Source of the DNA: Loktanella atrilutea
GTDB lineage: Bacteria; Pseudomonadota; Alphaproteobacteria; Rhodobacterales; Rhodobacteraceae
Length of the DNA: 64,000 bases
Assembly (NCBI RefSeq): GCF_900128995.1
Contig: NZ_FQUE01000006.1
Span: forward strand, 124,001 to 188,000
Direction of reading: 5' to 3'
Below the pieces are notes generated by a model. The model was not told the origin of the DNA and made no database searches. It was given only the letters and a program-made list of their open reading frames with translations. Positions 42,470 to 51,340 of this stretch are shown here, one piece after another (the first letter of the stretch is position 1; the number at the start of each line of letters is the position of its first letter). The position numbers and the translations under genes were made by a program.

Positions 42470-44122
42470 ATGACCGCCGACATTCTGATCGTGAATGCCC
42501 GCACCCGCGCGGTCATTGCCGCCCCCGGCACCACCGCCGTTGCATGGCGCGACGGGATCGTCATCGCTCTGGGCGACGATGCCGCCGTCGGGGCGCTTGC
42601 CGGTCCCGCAACGCGGGTCATCGATGCGCGGGGCATGGAACTGATGCCCGGCTTTGTGGAAAGCCACCTGCATCTCTTCATGGGCGGCGCCACGCTGACC
42701 ATGCTCGACCTCGGGACAACCTTTGGTTTCGACGCGGTGGCCGAGACCTTTGCAAGAGCCGCCACCGACCGACCCGGCGACGATCTGATTCAGGCCTTCT
42801 CGGTGCACTACACCGTTTTCGGCGAGGGCACGCGGCCGGACCGTCACATCCTCGACCGGATCAGCCCCGACCGCCCGATCAGCCTGATGTCGGCGGACCT
42901 GCATTGCACCTGGGCCAATACCGCAGCGCTGGCACAGGCCGGCGTCCTTCACGGTGCCGACGTCGGGCCAGAGGCGGAGGTCGTGATGGGCCCCGATGGG
43001 CTGGCGACGGGAGAGTTGCGGGAATTTGCGGCCATGAACCGGGTCAACATGCTCTCGCGGCTGCAGGGGCGTGATGGTCTCGACTATCGCCCGGCAGGGC
43101 CGGTGGCAGAGTCCGATCGCAGCTATGACTGCGAGGTGATCCGACAGGCGGCGGGCTACTGCGCCGCGCACGGGATCACCAGCGCCGTGAATATGGATGG
43201 CAACGCCTATCAGGCCGGGCTGCTGCGCGACCTCGCACTGGCGGGCGACCTGCCCGTCCGCGTCAGCCTACCCCTGCGCCTCGTCGCCTCCGACGGGCCG
43301 GCGGGACTGGCCATGCTGGACGATTTCGGATCCGAGGTGCCGGGCTGGCTGCGCTTCGACCGGGTGAAGATGTTTCTGGACGGCGTCTGGGATACATGGA
43401 CCGCCCTCACGACCAGCGATTATCCGAACCGGCCCGGTTTTCGGTCTCAGCCGCTGATCCCGCAGGACACCTTCGACGCCATCTGCATCGCGGCGGATGC
43501 GCGCGGGCTGCAGATCGCGACCCATGCGGTGGGCGACGGTGCGGTACGTGCGGCCATCGACGGCTATGCCGCCGCGCGCCGGGCCAACGGCCCGCGCGAT
43601 TCCCGCCACCGGATCGAACATATCGAGGCGATCACACCGCAGGATCTGGACCGCCTCGCCCCGCTTGGCATCACCGCATCGATGCAGCCACTGCATCCCC
43701 CCGGTGCAGCGGGACTGCCGCTGCAGCCTACGGTGTCCATCATGGGGCGCGACCGCTGGCCAACCGCCTTTCCGTGGCGGATGCTGAAGGACCGTGGGGT
43801 GCCGCTCGCCTTCGGCAGCGACTGGCCGGTTTCGCCCATCGATCCGCTGCTCGGAATTCATGCCTGCCTGTCGCGGCAGCCTTGGGCGGACGGCATGCCG
43901 GACCAGCGCATCAGCCTTGATGACTGCCTGCTGGCCTGTACCCGTGGCGGCGCCTACGCCGATTTCAGCGCAGTCCGTCGCGGCACGCTGGCCGCCGGTC
44001 TGGATGCCGACCTCGTCCTGATCGACGGATCACTCGACGGTCTGGCGGAATCACCGGATGCGGCCCGGGTGGCGCTGACCGTCTGCGGCGGGCGGATCAC
44101 GTACGGGGCCGACAGCCTCTGA
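42470..44122 (+). CDS. Amidohydrolase (YtcJ-like)
   Basis: This 550-residue metal-dependent hydrolase has the GFVESHLHLF metal site near residue 57, further His residues in LQIATHAVGD and RHRIEHIEAI, and Asp in FGSDWPVSPIDP. This is the TIM-barrel amidohydrolase_3 pattern. Start at MTADILIVNA, seven bases after a GGAG. The substrate is unknown; family members hydrolyse formamides or other amides. It may be co-transcribed with the GGDEF-EAL gene 112 bases upstream and the RNA methyltransferase gene 57 bases downstream. Confidence 0.88.
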   Translation: MTADILIVNARTRAVIAAPGTTAVAWRDGIVIALGDDAAVGALAGPATRVIDARGMELMPGFVESHLHLFMGGATLTMLDLGTTFGFDAVAETFARAATDRPGDDLIQAFSVHYTVFGEGTRPDRHILDRISPDRPISLMSADLHCTWANTAALAQAGVLHGADVGPEAEVVMGPDGLATGELREFAAMNRVNMLSRLQGRDGLDYRPAGPVAESDRSYDCEVIRQAAGYCAAHGITSAVNMDGNAYQAGLLRDLALAGDLPVRVSLPLRLVASDGPAGLAMLDDFGSEVPGWLRFDRVKMFLDGVWDTWTALTTSDYPNRPGFRSQPLIPQDTFDAICIAADARGLQIATHAVGDGAVRAAIDGYAAARRANGPRDSRHRIEHIEAITPQDLDRLAPLGITASMQPLHPPGAAGLPLQPTVSIMGRDRWPTAFPWRMLKDRGVPLAFGSDWPVSPIDPLLGIHACLSRQPWADGMPDQRISLDDCLLACTRGGAYADFSAVRRGTLAAGLDADLVLIDGSLDGLAESPDAARVALTVCGGRITYGADSL

Positions 44123-44179
44123 CCGTCTGCAACGCGGTTTGCGGATGCATCGCCAGCCGAAACCGGCTAAAGCGCGGCG

Positions 44180-45283
44180 ATGACCGAAACCGCATTCGAG
44201 ATCTTCGCCACCGCCCCGCCGGGTCTGGAACCGCTTCTGCTGCAGCAGGTGCAGGCCGCGGGCTTCGCCGGTGCGCAAGCCGTGCCCGGCGGCGTCACCT
44301 TTCCGGGCGGCTGGCCAGAGGTCTGGCGCGCCAATCTGGAGCTGCGCGGCGCCGGTCACATCCTCGCCCGCTTCGGCAGCTTCCTCGCGTTCCATCTGGC
44401 GCAGCTCGACAAGCGGTCGCGCAAGTTTCCGTGGACCGACACCCTGCGCCGCGACATACCCGTCCGGGTCGAGGTGTCCTGCCACAAGTCCAGGATCTAC
44501 CACGCCGGTGCCGCCCAGCAGCGGATCGAGACCGCCCTGCGCGAGGAGGCCGGCATCGCCATTGCCGCCGATGCCCCCGTGACGCTGAAGGTCCGGATCT
44601 TCGACAACACCGTGACCCTGTCCGTCGACACCAGCGGAGAGAGCCTGCACAAGCGCGGCCACAAGGAAGCCGTCGGCAAGGCCCCGATGCGCGAAACGCT
44701 GGCGTCGCTGTTCCTTGCCCACTGCGGCTATGACGGCAGCGAACCGGTCGTCGACCCGATGTGCGGCTCCGGCACCTTCGTGATCGAGGCGGCAGAGATC
44801 GCACGCGCCCTGCAACCGGGCCGCAGCCGCGATTTCGCCTTCATGCAGTTGGCCAGCTACGATCCGGACGCCTTCGCCGCCATGGCCACCACGCCGCGCG
44901 ACACCGATCTGCGCTTCTATGGCTCCGACCGGGACACCGGGGCGGTGCGCAATGCGACCGCGAACGCGGAACGCGCCGGTGTCGGCGATATCGTGACCTT
45001 CGCCCACCACGCGATCAGCGACCTGCCCCGCCCCCCCGGTCCGCCGGGTCTGGTCATCGTCAACCCGCCCTACGGCGCCCGGATCGGCAACCGCAACCTG
45101 CTGTTCCCGCTCTACGGTGCGCTCGGGGCCACGCTGAAGGACCGTTTTCGCGGCTGGCGCGTCGGCCTCGTCACCAGCGAACCGGGGCTGGCCAAGGCGA
45201 CCGGCCTGCCCTTCACGCCTGACCGCCTGCAGGTGCCTCATGGCGGCCTGCGGGTAACGCTGTTCAGGACCGACCCGCTCTAG
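44180..45283 (+). CDS. THUMP-domain class I RNA methyltransferase (RlmL N-terminal-like)
   Basis: This 367-residue SAM-dependent methyltransferase is probably a 23S rRNA guanine-N2 enzyme like the RlmL half of RlmKL. The THUMP region is in the first 160 residues. The methyltransferase fold shows VVDPMCGSGTFVIEAAEIA and the catalytic VIVNPPYGARIG. The stop codon TAG overlaps, through the palindrome CTAG, the stop codon of convergent modC. Confidence 0.9.
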   Translation: MTETAFEIFATAPPGLEPLLLQQVQAAGFAGAQAVPGGVTFPGGWPEVWRANLELRGAGHILARFGSFLAFHLAQLDKRSRKFPWTDTLRRDIPVRVEVSCHKSRIYHAGAAQQRIETALREEAGIAIAADAPVTLKVRIFDNTVTLSVDTSGESLHKRGHKEAVGKAPMRETLASLFLAHCGYDGSEPVVDPMCGSGTFVIEAAEIARALQPGRSRDFAFMQLASYDPDAFAAMATTPRDTDLRFYGSDRDTGAVRNATANAERAGVGDIVTFAHHAISDLPRPPGPPGLVIVNPPYGARIGNRNLLFPLYGALGATLKDRFRGWRVGLVTSEPGLAKATGLPFTPDRLQVPHGGLRVTLFRTDPL

Positions 45284-46329
45284 GCCGCGCCGCCGATGTC
45301 CTGCGCGGCGACCGCGGTCGCCTTGATGATCGCATGCACCTCCTGCCCCACCACCAGCCCCATCCGGGCGGCGGACCGCCGGGTGATCCGGGCGAGCAGC
45401 CGGTCGCTGCCGCTGTTAAGGGACACGGCCACGCCGGGGCCGTGTCCGACCTCGATCGCGGCGATGTGGCAGGTCAGCACATTCAGCGCCGACAACCCCT
45501 GCGGCGCCTGCAGGGACAGGATCACGTCCTGCGCCGGGATCCGCAGTCGGATGCGGTCGCCATGGCGGCCCAGCCGCCCGGGCAGCACCAGTCGCCCGGC
45601 GGACAATGCGACCTCGGTCAGCCCATCGGCTGCGTTCAGCCCGCGCACGGTGCCTGTCAGCACCGCCCCCGCATCGCGCACACCGACCAGCGGCACGGCG
45701 GCGGGGTCGGACAGGATGTGGTCGAGCGGGCCAAAGCGGGTGACGCGGCCCGCTTCCATCAGCACGAGCGTCGTGGCCAGACGCGCGACCTCTGACATCG
45801 CGTGGCTGACATAGATAACTGGCACACGTGTCGCGGCACAGAGGCGTTCGAGGTAATGCAGCACCTCTGCCTTGCGGTCGGCATCCAGCGCGGCGAGGGG
45901 TTCGTCCATCAGCAGCAGTTGCGGGTTCGACATCAGCGCCCGCCCGATGGCGACGCGCGACTTCTCTCCGCCCGACAGGGTCGCGGGACGACGGTGCAGC
46001 AGATCGTCGAGGCCCAGCATCTCGATCACCGCGTCGCGGTCGTGGGTGCCACCGTAGCTGAGGTTGCGTGCCACATCGAGATGCGGGAAAAGCCGTGCAT
46101 CCTGGAAGACATAGCCGATGCGCCGGCGATGGACGGGCGTTTGCGTCAGGTCCATGCCACCGATCCGCACGTGGCCCGCATCGGGGCGCATCAGTCCGGC
46201 GATGCAGTTGATCAGCGACGACTTGCCAGACCCCGACCGGCCGAAGATGGCTGTGACGCCGTGCGGCGCCGCGAACGCCGCATCCAGCGTGAAGTCGCCC
46301 AGACGGCGCATGACGGCAATGTCGATCAT
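45280..46329 (-). CDS. modC: Molybdate ABC transporter ATP-binding protein ModC
   Basis: This 349-residue ATPase has an N-terminal nucleotide-binding domain (Walker A GRSGSGKSS, signature LSGGEKSRVAIGRAL, Walker B LLLMDEPLAALD) and a C-terminal Mop/TOBE molybdate-sensing domain (IPAQDVILSLQAPQGLSALN and MGLVVGQEVHAIIKATAVA). The start MIDIAVMRR overlaps the modB stop by four bases (ATGA). With modB it forms the membrane and energy part of the importer, whose binding protein lies about 38 kb away. Confidence 0.95.
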   Translation of the reverse strand: MIDIAVMRRLGDFTLDAAFAAPHGVTAIFGRSGSGKSSLINCIAGLMRPDAGHVRIGGMDLTQTPVHRRRIGYVFQDARLFPHLDVARNLSYGGTHDRDAVIEMLGLDDLLHRRPATLSGGEKSRVAIGRALMSNPQLLLMDEPLAALDADRKAEVLHYLERLCAATRVPVIYVSHAMSEVARLATTLVLMEAGRVTRFGPLDHILSDPAAVPLVGVRDAGAVLTGTVRGLNAADGLTEVALSAGRLVLPGRLGRHGDRIRLRIPAQDVILSLQAPQGLSALNVLTCHIAAIEVGHGPGVAVSLNSGSDRLLARITRRSAARMGLVVGQEVHAIIKATAVAAQDIGGAA

Positions 46330-47018
46330 GCGCCCAACCGCGCGGTCAGGCGTTGGGACAGCCATTCGGCCAGCGCCAGCGTCGTCATCGCCAGCACGAT
46401 CGAGATCACCACCAGTGACACCACCGCCCCGTCCTCTCCCGGTACCTGCAGCAGACCGTAGATGGCCGAGGGGATGGTCTGCGTCTGCCCCGGAATCGCC
46501 GCGACGAAAGTGATTGTGGCACCGAATTCGCCCAGCGCCTTGGCAAAGCCGAGCACCGCCCCCGCCAAGACCGCGGGGCCGATCAGCGGCAATGTGACGG
46601 TGGCAAAGACGCGGACACGCGATGCCCCCAGGGTCGAGGCCGCATCCTCCAACCCCGGTGGCACCGCCTCGAACCCCAGCCGGATCGCGCGGACGGTCAG
46701 CGGAAAGGCCATGATCGCCGCTGCCAGAACGGCACCGGTCCAGCGAAAGGCCAGCGTAATGCCGAAGGCATCGCGCAACACGCTGCCGATCGGTCCCTGC
46801 GTGCCGAAGGCCAGCAGCAACAGGTAACCGGTGACGACCGGCGGCAGCACCAGCGGTAGATGCACGAGGCCATTCAGCAGCCCCCTGCCCCAGAACCGCT
46901 TGCGCGCCAGCAGCCATGCGACCACCACCGCGAAGGGCAGGCTGATGATGGTCGCGACGACCGCCACGCGCAATGAAAGCATGACAGCGGCCCAGGCGAC
47001 GGCATCGAGCGCACCCAT
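46326..47018 (-). CDS. modB: Molybdate ABC transporter permease ModB
   Basis: This 230-residue membrane protein has five to six helices and the EAA-like loop FEAVPPGLEDAASTLGASRV, preceded by LPPVVTGYLLLL and followed by ALGEFGATITFVAAIPGQTQ, both typical of ModB. The start at MGALDAVAW gives the normal length. It is the first gene of the modBC unit, 114 bases from the upstream histone-deacetylase-like gene. No modA copy is found directly upstream. Confidence 0.95.
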   Translation of the reverse strand: MGALDAVAWAAVMLSLRVAVVATIISLPFAVVVAWLLARKRFWGRGLLNGLVHLPLVLPPVVTGYLLLLAFGTQGPIGSVLRDAFGITLAFRWTGAVLAAAIMAFPLTVRAIRLGFEAVPPGLEDAASTLGASRVRVFATVTLPLIGPAVLAGAVLGFAKALGEFGATITFVAAIPGQTQTIPSAIYGLLQVPGEDGAVVSLVVISIVLAMTTLALAEWLSQRLTARLGA

Positions 47019-47132
47019 CAGAACGGGCCCCGCGGGTCACAGCGACGAACGGCCCTTTCGGGCCCAAGCTTGTCTGGCGTGTCTGTCATGGCGCGGACTA
47101 TCCCGCCTGCGTCGCCGCACCGCAAGGCCGCA

Positions 47133-48290
47133 TCAGGCCCAGGCGACAAGGCGCGCCGACAGATGGTCGCAAGCCGCCCGTGTCGCATCGTGCACGGGAC
47201 CGGTGCGGGGCGTATCGCGCAGGGTCGTGATCCAGTGCGGTGGCGGCACCGTCACCCGCCGCTGTCCCTCCCACCGCAGGGCGCCCAGCACTGCCTGCGC
47301 GGCCGGCGGCAGCACGGTGGGGATCGGCAGATCGTTCAGGATTGCCCAGTTGCCGGACCACAGGCGGCCGACGCTCCACGGATTGTACCCGCCGCCGCCC
47401 AGCACCATCAGGCGCGGGGCCAGCCCCCGGATCGCCCGCAGGATCGCCCAATGAGCGTTGTTCGACAGCGACAGGCGGGACTGCGGATCCTCCTGCACCG
47501 CATCGGCCCCGCACTGCAGCACGACGGCATCGGGGCGGAAGGCCGCAAGCGCCGGCAGGATCACCCGATCGCGCACAAGCGCCATGTCGTCGTCGCAGGC
47601 CCCCGGCACCAGCGGCACGTTGAAGACATTGCCCGCCCCCGCATCCTCCAGCGGCCCGGTGCGGGGCCAGCGCCCGGCCTCGTGGGTCGAGATCAGCAGC
47701 GTGTCGGGATCGGCGCGAAAGGCATGATCCACCCCGTCGCAATGGTGGGCGTCGATGTCGAGGTAGGCGATCCGTGCCACCCCGTTGCGGCGCAGCGACT
47801 GGATGCCCAGCACCGGGTCGTTGAGGTAGCAGAAGCCCCCGGCCCGGTCGGGGAAGCCGTGATGCGTGCCGCCCGCGGGGGTAAAGACCGTGCCCGGGCG
47901 GCGCAGCAACTCTCCCGCCAGCAGGGCCGCGCCGGCAGAGGTGGCCGGGCGGCGGTACATCTCGGGAAAGACCGGGTTGTTCGAGGTGCCAAGGCCGTGG
48001 CGCAGCCGGTCCGTCTCGGTCACGGCCTGCGCCGCTTCGGCCCGTTGCAGCGCGGCGATATAGGCGGGCGTATGGAACGACAGCAGCGCGGCAGGCTTGG
48101 CGCGCGGCGAGGTCAGGTACTGCCCCGGCCCGATCCAGCCCATCGCGCGGCACAGATCCATGACCGTGCTGACCCGCGGCACCCGCAGCGGGTGGAACGG
48201 TCCATAAGACGAATGGCGATAGATCTCGGACCCGATGAACACAGGTTCCGTCTTGCGGACGTCATGGGGGTATGGGACCACGAGGTTCAT
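47133..48290 (-). CDS. Histone-deacetylase-like protein (AcuC/aminohydrolase superfamily)
   Basis: This 385-residue zinc deacetylase-like enzyme has PAGGTHHGFPDRAGGFCYLND (paired His), IAYLDIDAHHCDGVDHAF (Asp/His zinc ligands), VVLQCGADAVQEDP and LMVLGGGGYNP. These match arginase/deacetylase-fold bacterial HDACs. The start is MNLVVPYPHD; the longer frame above it overlaps the divergent Nudix gene and reads as noise. The substrate may be an acetylated small molecule or protein. Confidence 0.9.
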   Translation of the reverse strand: MNLVVPYPHDVRKTEPVFIGSEIYRHSSYGPFHPLRVPRVSTVMDLCRAMGWIGPGQYLTSPRAKPAALLSFHTPAYIAALQRAEAAQAVTETDRLRHGLGTSNNPVFPEMYRRPATSAGAALLAGELLRRPGTVFTPAGGTHHGFPDRAGGFCYLNDPVLGIQSLRRNGVARIAYLDIDAHHCDGVDHAFRADPDTLLISTHEAGRWPRTGPLEDAGAGNVFNVPLVPGACDDDMALVRDRVILPALAAFRPDAVVLQCGADAVQEDPQSRLSLSNNAHWAILRAIRGLAPRLMVLGGGGYNPWSVGRLWSGNWAILNDLPIPTVLPPAAQAVLGALRWEGQRRVTVPPPHWITTLRDTPRTGPVHDATRAACDHLSARLVAWA

Positions 48291-48309
48291 ATCTCGGGAT
48301 GTAAGACCT

Positions 48310-48801
48310 TTGGCCGACGACACCACCCCCGCCCGCCGGCCCGCGCCGTCTGGACAGTTGCCGCTGAAGCTGCGCGGCGGCAAGACCGACGTGCGGGGCC
48401 AGTTCGCCGCCCTGTGCTGGCGTCGCGCGGCCGACGGTAAGGTCGAGATCTGCCTGATCACCTCGCGTCGGACGAAACGCTGGATCGTCCCCAAGGGCTG
48501 GCCGATGCACAAGCAGACGCCGGCAGAAGCCGCCGCGACCGAGGCCTGGGAGGAAGCGGGCCTGACGGGCCGCCCGGTCGACCGCTGCCTCGGCGTCTAT
48601 TCCTACGTCAAACCGCTGTCGAAGCGGACCACGCCCGTCGTCGTCATGGTCTATCCGCTGGAAGTCACCCAAGTGTCGAGCGATTGGCCGGAACGCCGCG
48701 AGCGCCGGCGCAAATGGTTTCCGCTGCAAGAGGCCGCGAACAGACTCGCCGAACCGGCATTGCGCCGGATCGTCGAACACTTCGATCCCAGTGGACTTTA
48801 G
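48310..48801 (+). CDS. Nudix hydrolase (DIPP-like)
   Basis: The hydrolase of about 163 residues carries the Nudix box GWPMHKQTPAEAAATEAWEEAG, preceded by RRTKRWIVPKG as in the diphosphoinositol-polyphosphate phosphohydrolase group. The start is not certain: a TTG at 48310 is the only codon that avoids running into the divergent HDAC gene, leaving 19 bases between the starts. It is followed after 61 bases by a DUF1178 gene. Confidence 0.88.
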   Translation: MADDTTPARRPAPSGQLPLKLRGGKTDVRGQFAALCWRRAADGKVEICLITSRRTKRWIVPKGWPMHKQTPAEAAATEAWEEAGLTGRPVDRCLGVYSYVKPLSKRTTPVVVMVYPLEVTQVSSDWPERRERRRKWFPLQEAANRLAEPALRRIVEHFDPSGL

Positions 48802-48862
48802 GGCCGTTGCAACCGGGGCCGTCTCGCCTATATTTTGCACAGACTTTACCGGACGTGCATCC

Positions 48863-49249
48863 TTGATCCGTTACACATTGACCTGCGAAAATTCGCACCG
48901 CTTCGATAGCTGGTTCAGGTCCGCCGCCGCTTTCGAGGCACTGGCGGACCAAGGCCATCTGTCCTGCGCCACCTGCGGATCGCCGCAGGTGACGAAATCC
49001 GTCATGACGCCCTCCGTCGCGACCGATCGCGCGGAACCTTCCGCGCTCGAGCGGCTGCGCGCGCATGTAGAGGCGACATCCGAAGACGTAGGCGACCGTT
49101 TCGCCGCAGAGGCGCGTGCCATTCACGATGGCGATGCGCCTGACCGCCCGATCATCGGGCAGGCGAACGGGGCGCAGGTGCGCGCGCTGATCGCCGACGA
49201 CATCCCCGTGCTGCCGCTGCCCTTCATGCCGCGCCGGCGCACCAATTAG
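48863..49249 (+). CDS. DUF1178 protein
   Basis: This 128-residue protein starts with TTG (MIRYTLTCENSHRFDSWF), the conserved N-terminus of DUF1178. A zinc-ribbon-like pair of Cys residues occurs in LSCATCGSPQVTK, and the C-terminus has VRALIADDIPVLPLPF. The function is unknown. It is followed 12 bases later by the SDR gene, so the two are likely co-transcribed. Confidence 0.88.
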   Translation: MIRYTLTCENSHRFDSWFRSAAAFEALADQGHLSCATCGSPQVTKSVMTPSVATDRAEPSALERLRAHVEATSEDVGDRFAAEARAIHDGDAPDRPIIGQANGAQVRALIADDIPVLPLPFMPRRRTN

Positions 49250-49261
49250 GAGAAGCCCTTC

Positions 49262-49906
49262 ATGACCACCCTCATCACCGGCGCCAGCCGGGGCATCGGC
49301 CTTGCCATGTTTCAGGCCCTTCGCGACCGTAGCGAGGCCGTGACCGGCACGCATCGCGACGGCCCTGGGGCGGACATGCTGCGGCTGGACGTGGCCAATC
49401 CGGGATCGGTGCACCAGATGGCGAAGGATTTCGGCGACACTCCGCTCGACCTGCTGGTCTGCAACGCGGGCGTCTATCCCGAAAAGGGCATCGCGCTGGA
49501 GGATCTGACCGCAGATCTGTGGGCGCAGGCCTTTGCGGTCAACGTGACGGGCGTCTTCCTGACGATTCAGGCGCTTTTGCCGAACCTGAAGGCCGCGAAG
49601 GGCAAGATCGCCATCATCTCCAGTCAGATGGCCTCTGACACCAAGGCCCCGGGCGGATCCTACATCTACCGCGCATCCAAGGCCGCCGTGCTGAACCTGG
49701 GGCGCAACCTTGCCGTCGATCTGAAGCGTGACGGCGTTGCAGTTGGCATCTATCATCCGGGCTGGGTGCAGACCGACATGGGCGGCAGCGCCGCCGCGAT
49801 CACGCCGGAACAGGCCGCGGGTGGACTGCTCGCCCGGTTCGACGACCTGTCGCTGGCCACCACGGGCTGCTTCAAGACATGGGACGGGCAGGACCATCCC
49901 TTCTAG
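49262..49906 (+). CDS. SDR family oxidoreductase
   Basis: This 214-residue short-chain dehydrogenase has the TGASRGIGLA dinucleotide site, the NAGVYPEKG motif and the YRASKAAVLN catalytic Tyr-x3-Lys, with Ser in IISSQMAS. The short length and C-terminal HPGWVQTDMGG resemble the C-factor/csgA-like group. The substrate is unknown. Confidence 0.92.
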   Translation: MTTLITGASRGIGLAMFQALRDRSEAVTGTHRDGPGADMLRLDVANPGSVHQMAKDFGDTPLDLLVCNAGVYPEKGIALEDLTADLWAQAFAVNVTGVFLTIQALLPNLKAAKGKIAIISSQMASDTKAPGGSYIYRASKAAVLNLGRNLAVDLKRDGVAVGIYHPGWVQTDMGGSAAAITPEQAAGGLLARFDDLSLATTGCFKTWDGQDHPF

Positions 49907-49914
49907 GTAACTGT

Positions 49915-49977
49915 GGGAGGCGGCTCTGCCCCCGCCGCGTGCCGCGGCCCCTCGAGGTATTTGCGACCAGAAGAAGG
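49915..49977 (-). repeat. Rhodobacteraceae-type intergenic repeat, inverted copy
   Basis: On the minus strand it reads CCTTCTTCTGGTCGCAAATA then CCTCGAGGGG and a GC-rich dyad, paralleling the element at 37488. It fills most of the gap between the SDR gene and lysC. Confidence 0.6.
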
Positions 49978-50055
49978 CGGGACGCCGCCTTGGGCGGCAT
50001 TGCCCTTGCGCCTTGCGTCGCGTAAAGGGCGGCGCAGAATTGCAAGGGATGCGTG

Positions 50056-51294
50056 ATGCCCATACTCGTGATGAAATTCGGCGGCACATCCGTCGCCAAC
50101 ATCGACCGGATCGCCCGCGCGTCGAAGCGCGTGGCACTGGAGGTGGCGAACGGCTACGACGTGATCGTCGTCGTCTCGGCCATGTCAGGCAAGACCAACG
50201 AGCTTGTGGGTTGGGTGAACGAGACCTCGCCCCTTTACGACGCGCGCGAATACGACGCGGTAACCGCGAGCGGCGAGAACGTGACGGCGGGCCTCATGGC
50301 GCTGCGGTTGCAGGAAATGGACATCCCCGCACGCAGCTGGCAGGGCTGGCAGGTGCCGGTCCAGACGACGTCGGCCCATGCAAATGCCCGCATCGACGCG
50401 ATCCCGACCGACAACATCGGCGCGAAGTTCGCCGAAGGGATGAAGGTCGCCGTCGTCGCGGGCTTTCAGGGCATCAGCCCCGAGGGCCGCATCACGACGC
50501 TGGGCCGGGGCGGGTCGGATACGACCGCCGTCGCCTTCGCCGCGGCCTTCGGCGCAGAACGCTGCGACATCTACACGGACGTCGACGGTGTCTATACGAC
50601 CGACCCCCGGATCGTGCGCAAGGCACGCAGGCTCGATCGCATCGCCTTCGAGGAGATGCTGGAACTGGCATCTCTCGGGGCGAAGGTGCTGCAGACCCGT
50701 TCGGTCGAACTCGCCATGCGCTTCGGCGTCAAGCTGCGGGTCTTGTCGTCGTTCGAGGAACCATCGGATAATGCGGGCACGCTGGTGTGCGCCGAGGAGG
50801 ACATCATGGAAAGCAATGTCGTGGCCGGTGTGGCCTATTCCCGTGACGAGGCGAAGATGACGCTGATCTCGGTCGCCGACCGGCCCGGCATCGCCGCCGC
50901 GATCTTCGGCCCGCTGGCGGAATCGGGGGTGAACGTCGACATGATCGTTCAGAACATCTCGGAGGAAGGGCGGACGGACATGACCTTCTCCTGCCCCGTG
51001 GATCAGGTGATGCGCGCCCAGAAGGCGATGGAGGACGCAAAGGCGGCCGGCACGATCAACTTCCACGATCTGGTGGCCGACGAGGGTGTCGCAAAGGTCA
51101 GCATCGTCGGGATCGGGATGCGCAGCCACGCCGGCGTGGCGGCCAAGATGTTCGCCGTGCTGCGCGACGAGGGCGTCAACATCAAGGTCATCACCACGTC
51201 AGAGATCAAGATCAGCGTCCTGATCGATCGCAAGTACATGGAACTGGCAGTGCAGGCCTTGCACGACGCCTTCGGCCTCGAGAAGGCGGCCTGA
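50056..51294 (+). CDS. lysC: Aspartate kinase
   Basis: This 412-residue enzyme catalyses the first step of the lysine, threonine and methionine pathway. The kinase domain begins MKFGGTSVANIDRI, with TLGRGGSDTTAVAFAAAF and YTDVDGVYTTDPRI. Two ACT regulatory modules follow (from about residues 265 and 345; VGIGMRSHAGVAAKMF). The ATG at 50056 is used; a GTG one codon earlier is the alternative. ptsP follows on the same strand after an inserted reverse gene. Confidence 0.97.
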   Translation: MPILVMKFGGTSVANIDRIARASKRVALEVANGYDVIVVVSAMSGKTNELVGWVNETSPLYDAREYDAVTASGENVTAGLMALRLQEMDIPARSWQGWQVPVQTTSAHANARIDAIPTDNIGAKFAEGMKVAVVAGFQGISPEGRITTLGRGGSDTTAVAFAAAFGAERCDIYTDVDGVYTTDPRIVRKARRLDRIAFEEMLELASLGAKVLQTRSVELAMRFGVKLRVLSSFEEPSDNAGTLVCAEEDIMESNVVAGVAYSRDEAKMTLISVADRPGIAAAIFGPLAESGVNVDMIVQNISEEGRTDMTFSCPVDQVMRAQKAMEDAKAAGTINFHDLVADEGVAKVSIVGIGMRSHAGVAAKMFAVLRDEGVNIKVITTSEIKISVLIDRKYMELAVQALHDAFGLEKAA

Positions 51295-51340
51295 ACCTTG
51301 CGTCGGGCTGCGCCGGTCGGATGTCCCAGGCGAACCTGAG

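Noticed and set aside
45280-47067. A single 595-residue minus-strand frame covering modC and part of modB as a fusion protein
   Set aside because: The extra N-terminal part is the modB region read in the wrong frame; modB has its own clean frame ending in an ATGA overlap with the modC start.
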